Below are positions 15,701 through 20,712 of a stretch of DNA of 20,712 nucleotides, in pieces. Position numbers and translations under genes: made by a program. Location: assembly GCA_964477295.1 (NCBI GenBank), contig CAYZEZ010000052.1, forward strand, positions 1-20,712, in the 5' to 3' direction. The DNA comes from CAYZEZ01 sp964477295 (GTDB taxonomy: Bacteria > Bacteroidota > Bacteroidia > Bacteroidales > SM23-62). Positions within the stretch are counted from its first letter, which is position 1, and each line of letters begins with the position of its first letter. The notes beneath the pieces are model-generated. The model was not told where the DNA came from and searched no databases. It saw nothing but the letters and a program-made list of their open reading frames with translations.

Positions 15701-16919
15701 TGGGTCCTGTAATAAGTATTGTAAGTTTAAGATTAGTATGATTGATCAACTTATCGATAAAGATTTCGTCTTCAAATATTCTTTTTACCAGCTTGAAACT
15801 TACTTCAATCCGTTTTCTGGATAAAATCCTCGTAGGTTGCAGAAAAACAACGTTCTCAGATGAAAATTTATTTAATGATTTTGTTTTATAACCTATTAAT
15901 ATTGGTTTTGGATTGTCTTTGTCAACCAGTCTGCTATTTATTACATCATCGACAGAATATCCAATTAAGGTATTTTTATAGCGGCTGAGTATTTTTTCAA
16001 ATTGCAAATAGGCATTGATTTTTTGTCTTTTAGGAATATTCAAATATTCCTCAGTATCCAGACCGGTACCTATTTCAGTTACGTTGGCAGGATTCTGACC
16101 ATTGATCCTGATAATGTGTTCAGACTGTCCTTTATTTATATTTACGTTTATCCAGCTTCGTGACTCCCATGGCAAGATCATTTCAATTATGGAAAAAAAC
16201 TCACCCACATCCGAATTTTTAAAGAAAAAATCCCTCGGGCCTTTTCTCAAACCTTTTTCTTTAAGATCAACGGGGCTGTTTCCCCCTTCCCAGTAATAAT
16301 CATGGTTATTATTAATAACCGGAATTCCCATGTATTCAGATAGCAGAACCAGCGCGAGACTAAAAGCGACATTCCCGGGATTTGAGCATACATTCACTAC
16401 ATATAATAATGATATGTCATGCTTATCGATGTAATTTCCCAATTTATCAATTATGGTAACTACCTGGTCCCATAGTTTTAATATCAGTGCGTTATACTTT
16501 TCACTGCCTCTTTCCAGTTTGGTGAAATAAAAATCCTTATAAAGATCCCATTCATCAAATCCCCTAATTTCATTTAACTCAAGTTTCCTGTTTTGTTCAG
16601 AAATAATTTTTTCAGATCCAGGGTGAAATTTTCCAGCTATATAGTGAATATTGATGCCTGGAAAATTTTTCTTAAAAATCTTAGCATATTTGGCAATTTC
16701 AACTGTAACTCCATCAACCGAATAATGGAAGGTTACAAAGGCCAATGAGCTTCTTTTAAGATCCTGTGTAAAATCTTTATAAGTCCCGCTGAAAGGTGCT
16801 ATTGGAGCTGGATTATTTTCTTTAACGTGATCAATAAATAATCCCAGATCAAACCATGTTTGTATTTTTTCCTTCCTTATCTTAGCAAGTATTTCTTCGG
16901 CCGTATATCTTCTCACCAT
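12750..16919 (-). CDS. Giant fusion: GT4-like glycosyltransferase plus phosphodiester glycosidase domain
   Basis: A 1389-residue protein without a signal peptide or clear membrane helix. Residues about 50-560 form a GT-B glycosyltransferase: NNNHDYYWEGG (203-213), donor-domain start NVVFLQPTRILSRKR (356-370) and EX7E in SKTEGRGLPIIEA (E478, E486). Residues about 590-1000 form a long, mostly helical middle region that I do not recognise. Residues about 1040-1389 match the phosphodiester glycosidase (NAGPA, 'uncovering enzyme') domain: AWNGGYI (1084-1090), RTQAARLDF, LVILTINGR, FGIQDAMGFDPGGSST with metal-ligand-like D1344, and terminal RVVSNAILGYR. That domain removes a sugar linked through a phosphodiester, or acts on related polymers. 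Joining it to a glycosyltransferase suggests a phospho-linked glycan is both built and trimmed. It converges on hemW and is divergent from the VanZ-like gene. Confidence 0.75.
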   Translation of the reverse strand: MVRRYTAEEILAKIRKEKIQTWFDLGLFIDHVKENNPAPIAPFSGTYKDFTQDLKRSSLAFVTFHYSVDGVTVEIAKYAKIFKKNFPGINIHYIAGKFHPGSEKIISEQNRKLELNEIRGFDEWDLYKDFYFTKLERGSEKYNALILKLWDQVVTIIDKLGNYIDKHDISLLYVVNVCSNPGNVAFSLALVLLSEYMGIPVINNNHDYYWEGGNSPVDLKEKGLRKGPRDFFFKNSDVGEFFSIIEMILPWESRSWINVNINKGQSEHIIRINGQNPANVTEIGTGLDTEEYLNIPKRQKINAYLQFEKILSRYKNTLIGYSVDDVINSRLVDKDNPKPILIGYKTKSLNKFSSENVVFLQPTRILSRKRIEVSFKLVKRIFEDEIFIDKLINHTNLKLTILITGPIATGHYEYFEKLIRSFAGLIDSINPDYRSKIFLACLFSELDQENFIKRFSQPAGIPELYNIASLILLPSKTEGRGLPIIEAAACGTPILCRRYEPMDVYKEVIGVHLSESERLKVIEFDGKNIKGRHVNDIIDRIFFPNKYVDEVLHNRNVVLKRYSLLSLNENIKDICFQLFLQLRPNEDSIQVTQQAVNKFIWTINEPSLEKAKLIDTSNRHYLPGYGRLSFMLFLKSLIDPSYFRIEQQAVRGIAMDFAREIITDYEENHNLSAISKADFYNTVDNIFRLMNGETKIRHDHSMSYRHRNKNYYPYQDFTIQELTGIINLLFREIIRPQTNKTVDESPHFFTDWNLALAQLTTSSQLAIDDRIKLMQKLHENLPIAYFPGDYIKHELEFFALQSVRSRLKLSIEEELTREVLNKVDFCIAPIYVFAQGKSIVRQMNRKEIVNYIQSGKNDELKLLYEKNILRVVSTNQLSVGIHFSQLGDRALKVLNNIRKDGGYIISNRRNAAVMTDIVDIDRFHIGKIRNEMTANILGIPIDSGYIQFAPAGVRTTLAYPTPIQTAKDFSEALKSDLYKQLCDKMGEENVLGEIRKDAISNGSPVEFVLHNLLGDETAKGPVEYSFVSGVYPDGHPWNGALAKIDSGLKKGWKFIVVSSKHAPKKVTTFIEEFKKETGITASVAWNGGYILNPELVGKLGLPESYIGSPLGLIITHTKILSPPLFNKAAMLINKSGKITIQRVNCSRGIQIRVDNQTLEFGPDAYNCMDPGKDLAYFDLMSNKETLPGNGRIFIRLAGNVVKDVIFSNKDEEIPVVPVGLTLAFNRDIFPKRLDKIEKAVEIKINGLGDIEHAIEAGPMLLQQGAMTIDMKKEGWKTNNSIRTQAARLDFTDMRGPKIAAGTDEKGNLVILTINGRIRESVGATHHDMAEILIKFGIQDAMGFDPGGSSTLVVDGKPLNISPYNRDYERNIYSLPPEPRVVSNAILGYR

Positions 16920-16944
16920 GAAAATACTATATTGTGTTGGTAAT

Positions 16945-16952
16945 TAAATTTA
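16945..16952. promoter_or_regulatory. Possible shared -7 element in the divergent spacer
   Basis: The self-complementary TAAATTTA sits in the 56-bp gap between the large minus-strand gene and the VanZ-like gene. It approximates TAnnTTTG on either strand, with the last base differing. No matching -33 element was seen on either strand. Confidence 0.25.
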
Positions 16953-16975
16953 AGGAATTTCAACCATATCCAGTC

Positions 16976-17368
16976 ATGATAAATCATTTTAAACAATATT
17001 GGAAAGTGTATATCTGGTGTGCATTGATTACTATACTTAGCTGTATACCCGTTGATAATGAAGGACCTGGCTGGTTCAATTTTCAACATGCAGATAAAAT
17101 ATTGCATGTCCTGTTTTACGGCATATTTTCTGCACTTATCATTATGTCAATATTGCAATCCACTGGTAATCAATATATTAATATTAATACCATTATAATA
17201 GTGTTTGTATTAGTGCTTTGTTACGGATCCTTAATGGAGATCATACAACATTACCTCATAACCAGCAGGACGGGTGATCTTATTGATATTGTATTTAACC
17301 TAATTGGGTGGGTTATAGCAACTGTAGTATTATATCTGAAAACAAAACTTTTTAAAAAAAATCGTTGA
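16976..17368 (+). CDS. VanZ-like integral membrane protein
   Basis: A 130-residue protein with about four membrane helices. It shows the VanZ-family pattern: an early SCIP after helix 1, ADKILHVLFYGIFSALI around helix 2, YGSLMEIIQHYL, then TGDLIDIVFNLIGWVIA in the last helix (conserved E, Q, D and N/G positions). VanZ itself gives low-level teicoplanin resistance, but most family members have no assigned function, and resistance should not be assumed. An earlier in-frame GTG at 16934 would add 14 polar residues. ATG16976 is preferred because it starts just before helix 1. It ends 2 bp from the convergent regulator gene. Confidence 0.7.
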   Translation: MINHFKQYWKVYIWCALITILSCIPVDNEGPGWFNFQHADKILHVLFYGIFSALIIMSILQSTGNQYININTIIIVFVLVLCYGSLMEIIQHYLITSRTGDLIDIVFNLIGWVIATVVLYLKTKLFKKNR

Positions 17369-17370
17369 TA

Positions 17371-17802
17371 TTAAAGGTTCACCTTTTGTTTACCCTCCTT
17401 AATTTCATCAATCAATTCATAAATGTTCTGATTCTGGAATAGATTTAGCAGTTGTGCTCTTGCCTGGGCATATTTGTTATGCATGGAGCAGGGTTCTTTG
17501 TTACTACAATCATCCAGCCTGATCAAACATTTATTAAAAATATCCTGTCCATCAATTATATCTACAATGTCAATCAGGTAAATTTTCTCTGCATTTCGTC
17601 CAAGACCAAATCCTCCATGGGGTCCTTTTGTGGAAGATAAAAGTTTATGTTTCGCAAGGGTTTGAAGAATTTTTCCAAGGAAAGGAGTAGGTATATTCAA
17701 CTCCTTTGATATTTGTTTGATACCAATCTTCTTTTCTTCTCCGGCGTTTAAAGCCAGATAGATTACTGCTCTGATAGCATATTTCGATGTATTTGATAAC
17801 AT
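17371..17802 (-). CDS. Rrf2/IscR-type transcriptional regulator, probably Fe-S-sensing
   Basis: A 143-residue winged-helix regulator of the Rrf2 family. It starts MLSNTSKYAIRAVIYLA, has the recognition region ISKELNIPTPFLGKILQTLAKHKLL, and the wing STKGPHGGFGLGR (57-69). The dimerisation helix region carries C92-x6-C99-x5-C105-x2-H108. This nearly matches the Cys/Cys/Cys/His ligands of the IscR 2Fe-2S cluster, with one extra residue between the first two cysteines. The upstream region has an exact TAAATTTG -7 element and a palindrome between it and the ATG, suggesting autoregulation. The next gene beyond the spacer is nadA, which encodes a 4Fe-4S enzyme. Whether it senses Fe-S status, NO or redox cannot be told from sequence. 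Confidence 0.85.
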   Translation of the reverse strand: MLSNTSKYAIRAVIYLALNAGEEKKIGIKQISKELNIPTPFLGKILQTLAKHKLLSSTKGPHGGFGLGRNAEKIYLIDIVDIIDGQDIFNKCLIRLDDCSNKEPCSMHNKYAQARAQLLNLFQNQNIYELIDEIKEGKQKVNL

Positions 17803-17806
17803 AACA

Positions 17807-17836
17807 GGATATTATAATAGTATAATATTAATATCC
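17807..17836 (-). promoter_or_regulatory. Palindromic operator candidate for the Rrf2 regulator
   Basis: Perfect 8-bp inverted arms GGATATTA (17807-17814) and TAATATCC (17829-17836) are separated by 14 bp. The element lies between the regulator's -7 element (17836-17843, minus strand) and its start codon at 17802, covering the expected transcription start. Rrf2 proteins commonly repress their own promoters at such A/T-rich dyads. That this protein binds here is inference. Confidence 0.5.
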
Positions 17837-17843
17837 AAATTTA
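17836..17843 (-). promoter_or_regulatory. -7 promoter element of the Rrf2 gene
   Basis: CAAATTTA on the plus strand reads TAAATTTG on the minus strand, an exact TAnnTTTG match, 34 nt upstream of the regulator's ATG. The -33 element is not clear. Confidence 0.5.
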
Positions 17844-18028
17844 TACAATTATTTATTTAATACCTATAAGTATTTATTTTATATGATACAATTTTGATTT
17901 TTTTGCAGATTTCAAGTTAAAAATTTTCAATCCTGCTTTCTAAATTCCTGATGTTCAGGGCGTATTTAGAGGTCGAACAAATATTTCCTGAAACGTATTA
18001 AGCAAGACTCGCTGCAAATGATGAATAA

Positions 18029-18087
18029 ATTGAAGCTCCTCTCCGCAAGTGACGGGGAATCTTCAATCCTTTATTATTATTTTTTTT
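18029..18087 (+). terminator. Stem-loop with T-tract in the nadA-side intergenic region
   Basis: Outer arms ATTGAAG (18029-18035) and CTTCAAT (18061-18067) pair perfectly. Inner arms TCTCC (18040-18044) and GGGGA (18054-18058) pair with one G-T. A T-rich tract follows, ending in eight T at 18080-18087. It looks like an intrinsic terminator, but no plus-strand gene lies upstream of it in this interval. Confidence 0.4.
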
Positions 18088-18103
18088 GTGTTCGCTAATC
18101 CCG

Positions 18104-18134
18104 CCCCGATTACTCGGGGTGAATGCGCTCGCAT
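18104..18134. repeat. Two adjacent perfect short hairpins
   Basis: CCCCGA-TTAC-TCGGGG (18104-18119) and ATGCG-CT-CGCAT (18123-18134) stand side by side in otherwise AT-rich DNA. The G+C-rich tandem hairpins may be a dispersed repeat fragment or part of an RNA. Confidence 0.4.
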
Positions 18135-18206
18135 GATTCAATTAAACAAATACTTGTTAAGATGTTGTTAATTGATCTTAACTTTATGTAATAAAAACAG
18201 ATTGAC

Positions 18207-18262
18207 TTTCTAATTTTGTTGTTGCATATAAATATAATTTTTGTCGCAAAATAAATTAGAAA
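18207..18262. promoter_or_regulatory. 10-bp dyad enclosing an exact TAnnTTTG element
   Basis: TTTCTAATTT (18207-18216) and AAATTAGAAA (18253-18262) are perfect inverted arms 36 bp apart. TAATTTTG at 18211-18218 is an exact -7 match on the plus strand and overlaps the left arm. It could be a promoter controlled by a dimeric regulator and leading toward nadA, 310 bp downstream. Confidence 0.3.
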
Positions 18263-18305
18263 AAAGTTAATTAAAACAGGTCAACAGGTGATTAACATTT
18301 TCTAT

Positions 18306-18342
18306 GGATTTTTATCTCATTTTTTATCAAAAATCCTTTTTA
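18306..18342 (+). terminator. Terminator-like hairpin upstream of nadA
   Basis: GGATTTTT (18306-18313) and AAAAATCC (18329-18336) pair perfectly across a 15-nt loop, followed immediately by a T-tract. The stem is A/T-rich, so it is weak. If nadA transcription starts at the TAATTTTG near 18211, this would lie in the leader as a possible attenuator. Otherwise it may end a short RNA. Confidence 0.35.
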
Positions 18343-18413
18343 TTAACAGCATGTTAATATTTGTTTAAGTATTTATGTTTCAATATAATACTTATAATTT
18401 ATCTGTTTAAATC

Positions 18414-18427
18414 CTGTGACGTTACAG
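18414..18427. promoter_or_regulatory. Near-palindromic site 101 bp upstream of nadA
   Basis: CTGTGACGTTACAG matches its reverse complement at 12 of 14 positions. The TGTGA half-site resembles Crp/Fnr-type recognition, but the spacing is shorter than the usual 16-bp site. It is a possible operator for nadA. Confidence 0.25.
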
Positions 18428-18528
18428 TTAATAAGAATGGTGCAATCAAAACAGCTGGTTTTTTAATAACAATATGAACAGGATAATATCATCATAAGTT
18501 TTATTTAAATATTAAATGAAGATATATT

Positions 18529-19527
18529 ATGGAAGTTAATAATGAAGATTTAAAGAAAAAAGGATTTATTGATTTGAAGATTGAGGAGGGCATAAACCTG
18601 GTAGATGAAATTAATACGTTACGGGAAGAAAAAAATGCTGTCATTCTGGCTCATTATTATCAGGAACCGGAAATTCAAGATATTGCTGATATAATAGGAG
18701 ATAGTTTACAACTATCACAACAAGCTGCCAAAACGAAAGCTGACATAATCTTATTTGCCGGAGTTCATTTTATGGCAGAAACAGCAAAGATGCTGTCACC
18801 TGAAAAGAAGGTACTTATACCAGATTTAAATGCCGGCTGTTCACTTGCTGATTCGTGTGATCCGGTAGAATTTAAAAAATTCATAGATCAGTATCCCGAT
18901 CACACAGTAGTTTCTTATATAAATACAACAGCTGAAATAAAAGCCTTAACAGATATAGCATGTACTTCATCAAATGCATTTCAGATTATTGAAAGTTTAC
19001 CTGAGGATGAAAAAATAATCTTTGCACCGGATAAAAATCTTGGTAATTATATAAAAAACAAAACAGGAAGGGAAATGATTATCTGGCAAGGTGCCTGTCA
19101 TGTACATGAAGAATTTTCACTCGAGAGGATTGTTGAGCTTAAAAAGGATAATCCGGATGCAAAGATTATAGCTCACCCTGAATGTGAGAAACCAGTTTTA
19201 TTAGTTGCTGACCATATCGGATCAACAAATTCTTTACTGAATTTTACAATAAGGGATGACAATAATAAATACATTGTTGCAACAGAATCAGGTATATTAC
19301 ATCAAATGCGGAAAGCAAATCCACAAAAAATATTTATACCTGCTCCCCCTAAAGATTCTACCTGTGCCTGCAGTGACTGTAATTTTATGAAGTTAATTAC
19401 ACTTAAGAAGTTATACAATACGTTAAAATATGAGTTGCCAGAAGTAATCGTTCCGGAGGAGATTAGTAAAAGAGCAGTAGTATCGATTAAAAGAATGCTG
19501 GAAATTTCTGAAAAACTAGGGATATGA
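18529..19527 (+). CDS. nadA: Quinolinate synthase NadA
   Basis: A 332-residue enzyme, typical length for NadA. It condenses iminoaspartate with dihydroxyacetone phosphate to quinolinate in de novo NAD synthesis, using a 4Fe-4S cluster. Hallmarks are ILAHYYQEPEIQDIADIIGDSL near the start, LIPDLNAGCSLADSC (C104), VVSYINTTAEIKAL, FAPDKNLGNYI, IIWQGACHVHEEF (C190), AHPEC and the terminal cluster motif CACSDCNFM (C279, C281, C284). One cysteine from each third is expected to bind the cluster, leaving the fourth iron free for substrate. No nadB or nadC is visible in the window. The gene overlaps the following gene by ATGA and follows a long structured spacer next to an Fe-S-type Rrf2 regulator. Confidence 0.95.
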   Translation: MEVNNEDLKKKGFIDLKIEEGINLVDEINTLREEKNAVILAHYYQEPEIQDIADIIGDSLQLSQQAAKTKADIILFAGVHFMAETAKMLSPEKKVLIPDLNAGCSLADSCDPVEFKKFIDQYPDHTVVSYINTTAEIKALTDIACTSSNAFQIIESLPEDEKIIFAPDKNLGNYIKNKTGREMIIWQGACHVHEEFSLERIVELKKDNPDAKIIAHPECEKPVLLVADHIGSTNSLLNFTIRDDNNKYIVATESGILHQMRKANPQKIFIPAPPKDSTCACSDCNFMKLITLKKLYNTLKYELPEVIVPEEISKRAVVSIKRMLEISEKLGI

Positions 19528-20712
19528 ATATTTCAGGAAAAATAGTAACTGTTTTATTATCTCTGCTATCTATCTTTTTTAACAATGCATATGGTCAGGA
19601 TAATGATTTACAGGATGGTTTTGTACAATACTTTTATCCAAACGGCCAGGTATCAAGCGAGGGAATGATGGTAAAAGGAAAGCCTGAAGGATTCTGGAAG
19701 ACATATTATGTAACTGGAATAATTAAATCCGAAGGAAAAAGAAAAAATCATTTACTTGACAGTATCTGGGTATTTTATAATACCAGAGGAGATACAGTAC
19801 AAAAAATCAGCTATATGATTGGGAAAAAAAATGGATATTCAATTGAATATAGCTATGAAAATCTGAAAACCGGAACCGATACCGGAATCATTAAATCAAA
19901 AGAGCTTTTTTTAAATAATAAAAAAGAAGGAATCTCATATTATTATTTTCCTGATGGTAAACTTAAACGCGATGTTTCTTATGTAAATGGAAAAATGGAG
20001 GGACTATCCAGGCAGTATAATGAAGAAGGAGTGATCGTTACCCTGATCTATTATCACAGTGGTTATATGACTGATAAAGAAGAGATTAATAGAATTAATA
20101 ATGAAGGACAAAAAGACGGGGTATGGAAAGAATTTTATCCCGATGGGAAAGTGAAAAAGGAGGAACAATATAAAGATGGTATATTAGATGGATTATATAA
20201 GGAATTCAATCAAAAGGGTAATCTGGTCCTTGCATTAAAATATAGCGATGGTAAACTTGAAACAGGTTCAGCAGACGAAGAAATAAATGTTGATTACCGA
20301 AATGTATACGATGAGCAGAACAGGTTAATAAAAAGCGGTGCTTTCAGAAATAATATACCCATTGGTATCCACCGGGAATATGATAATACTGGAAAAGTAA
20401 TTGCATCAAAAATATACAATGATTCTGGTGGTGTTGTATCGGAAGGAATTATCGATGAAGAGGGAAAAAGGCAAGGACCATGGAAAGATTATTCAGTTTC
20501 AGGAAAAGTCAGGGCAGAAGGGATGTATTCTGACAATGAACGTACAGGTGAATGGTATTTTTATTTTAAGAACGGCAAATTGGAGCAAAAAGGAAGTTAT
20601 TCAAAAGGAAGGGCCATTGGCATGTGGTTGTGGTATTATGAAAATGGAAATGTGTTAAGGGAGGAGGAATTTTTCAATGGAAAGGAAAATGGGCTCCTTA
20701 GAGAATACGATG
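19524..20712 (+). CDS. Secreted YwqK/MORN-repeat protein (partial, runs off right edge)
   Basis: The frame opens at ATG19524, overlapping the nadA stop as ATGA, and stays open for 396 codons to the window end. A signal peptide of about 25 residues (IVTVLLSLLSIFFNNAYGQ) is followed by a dense series of about 20-25-residue repeats. The repeat theme is G.(K/R).G.W..YY..G....E..Y..G, for example YFYPNGQVSSEG, GKPEGFWKTYY, GQKDGVWKEFYPDGKVKKE and GEWYFYFKNGKLEQKG. This is the MORN-like 'YwqK family' repeat, abundant in Bacteroidota envelope proteins; database labels such as toxin-antitoxin for this family are not supported by anything seen here. The function is unknown. Coupling to nadA may be incidental. 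Confidence 0.8.
   Translation, partial: MNISGKIVTVLLSLLSIFFNNAYGQDNDLQDGFVQYFYPNGQVSSEGMMVKGKPEGFWKTYYVTGIIKSEGKRKNHLLDSIWVFYNTRGDTVQKISYMIGKKNGYSIEYSYENLKTGTDTGIIKSKELFLNNKKEGISYYYFPDGKLKRDVSYVNGKMEGLSRQYNEEGVIVTLIYYHSGYMTDKEEINRINNEGQKDGVWKEFYPDGKVKKEEQYKDGILDGLYKEFNQKGNLVLALKYSDGKLETGSADEEINVDYRNVYDEQNRLIKSGAFRNNIPIGIHREYDNTGKVIASKIYNDSGGVVSEGIIDEEGKRQGPWKDYSVSGKVRAEGMYSDNERTGEWYFYFKNGKLEQKGSYSKGRAIGMWLWYYENGNVLREEEFFNGKENGLLREYD

Larger units (their letters stand above)
17844..18528. other. Long non-coding region between the Rrf2 gene and nadA
   Basis: About 690 bp with no credible protein-coding frame on either strand. Most of it is very AT-rich, but 17990-18135 is visibly richer in G+C and contains several hairpins. 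Further on are a dyad containing a -7-like element, a terminator-like hairpin and a near-palindromic site, listed separately. It could hold a small RNA, a nadA leader, or the remains of a degraded intergenic repeat. Nothing recognisable as a tRNA or a known riboswitch was seen. Confidence 0.5.

Noticed and set aside
16934..16975. Upstream GTG start for the VanZ-like gene
   Set aside because: It adds a polar segment unlike the family and crowds the divergent promoter region; ATG16976 directly precedes the first membrane helix.
16976..17368. Glycopeptide-resistance determinant
   Set aside because: Only general VanZ-family features are present, and there are no vanA/vanH/vanX-type neighbours; most VanZ-like proteins are unrelated to resistance.

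Overview
The window looks like a chromosomal segment of a Bacteroidota bacterium, probably a Bacteroidales/Marinilabiliales-type lineage. The evidence is a protein with a type IX secretion C-terminal sorting domain, an AraC-type regulator with an HMA-like N-terminus, a YwqK/MORN-repeat surface protein, -7 elements of the TAnnTTTG type, AT-rich spacers and mostly absent Shine-Dalgarno sequences. No rRNA, tRNA, IS element, prophage or CRISPR array was found.

Layout. (1) 1-957: the tail of a cation diffusion facilitator and an AraC-type regulator of the kind that accompanies metal-efflux genes, separated by a hairpin-rich spacer. (2) 1432-9058: a tight seven-gene plus-strand operon encoding a PqqD-like peptide-binding (RRE) protein, an ATP-grasp ligase, a LysA-fold PLP decarboxylase, a urea-transporter-like channel fused to an M23 peptidase, an outer-membrane TPR/beta-barrel protein, a periplasmic TPR protein and a T9SS-sorted secreted protein. 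It is preceded by a perfect 10-bp hairpin inside a 14-codon leader frame. It is bracketed by two copies of a 160-170 bp intergenic repeat with inverted ends. This operon is the best candidate here for an undescribed system. The gene order runs from cytosolic chemistry, through the inner membrane and periplasm, to the outer membrane and surface. (3) 9380-12742: a second plus-strand operon with a membrane-anchored coiled-coil protein, a GT4 glycosyltransferase and the radical-SAM protein HemW. (4) 12750-16919, minus strand: a 1389-residue protein joining a glycosyltransferase related to the one in region 3 to a C-terminal phosphodiester glycosidase (NAGPA-like) domain. (5) 16976-17802: a VanZ-like membrane protein and, convergent with it, an Rrf2/IscR-type regulator with Fe-S ligand-like cysteines and a palindromic operator candidate at its own promoter. 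(6) 17803-18528: a 726-bp non-coding region with several hairpins. (7) 18529-end: quinolinate synthase NadA, coupled by ATGA overlap to a secreted YwqK/MORN-repeat protein that runs off the window.

How the genes may work together (inference). In region 2 the RRE protein could present a peptide or acidic substrate to the ATP-grasp ligase. The PLP enzyme would supply or decarboxylate the attached amino acid. The channel/peptidase and envelope proteins would handle the product outside the cytoplasm. Regions 3 and 4 look like glycan assembly or trimming. In region 6-7 an Fe-S-sensing repressor sits next to the Fe-S enzyme NadA.
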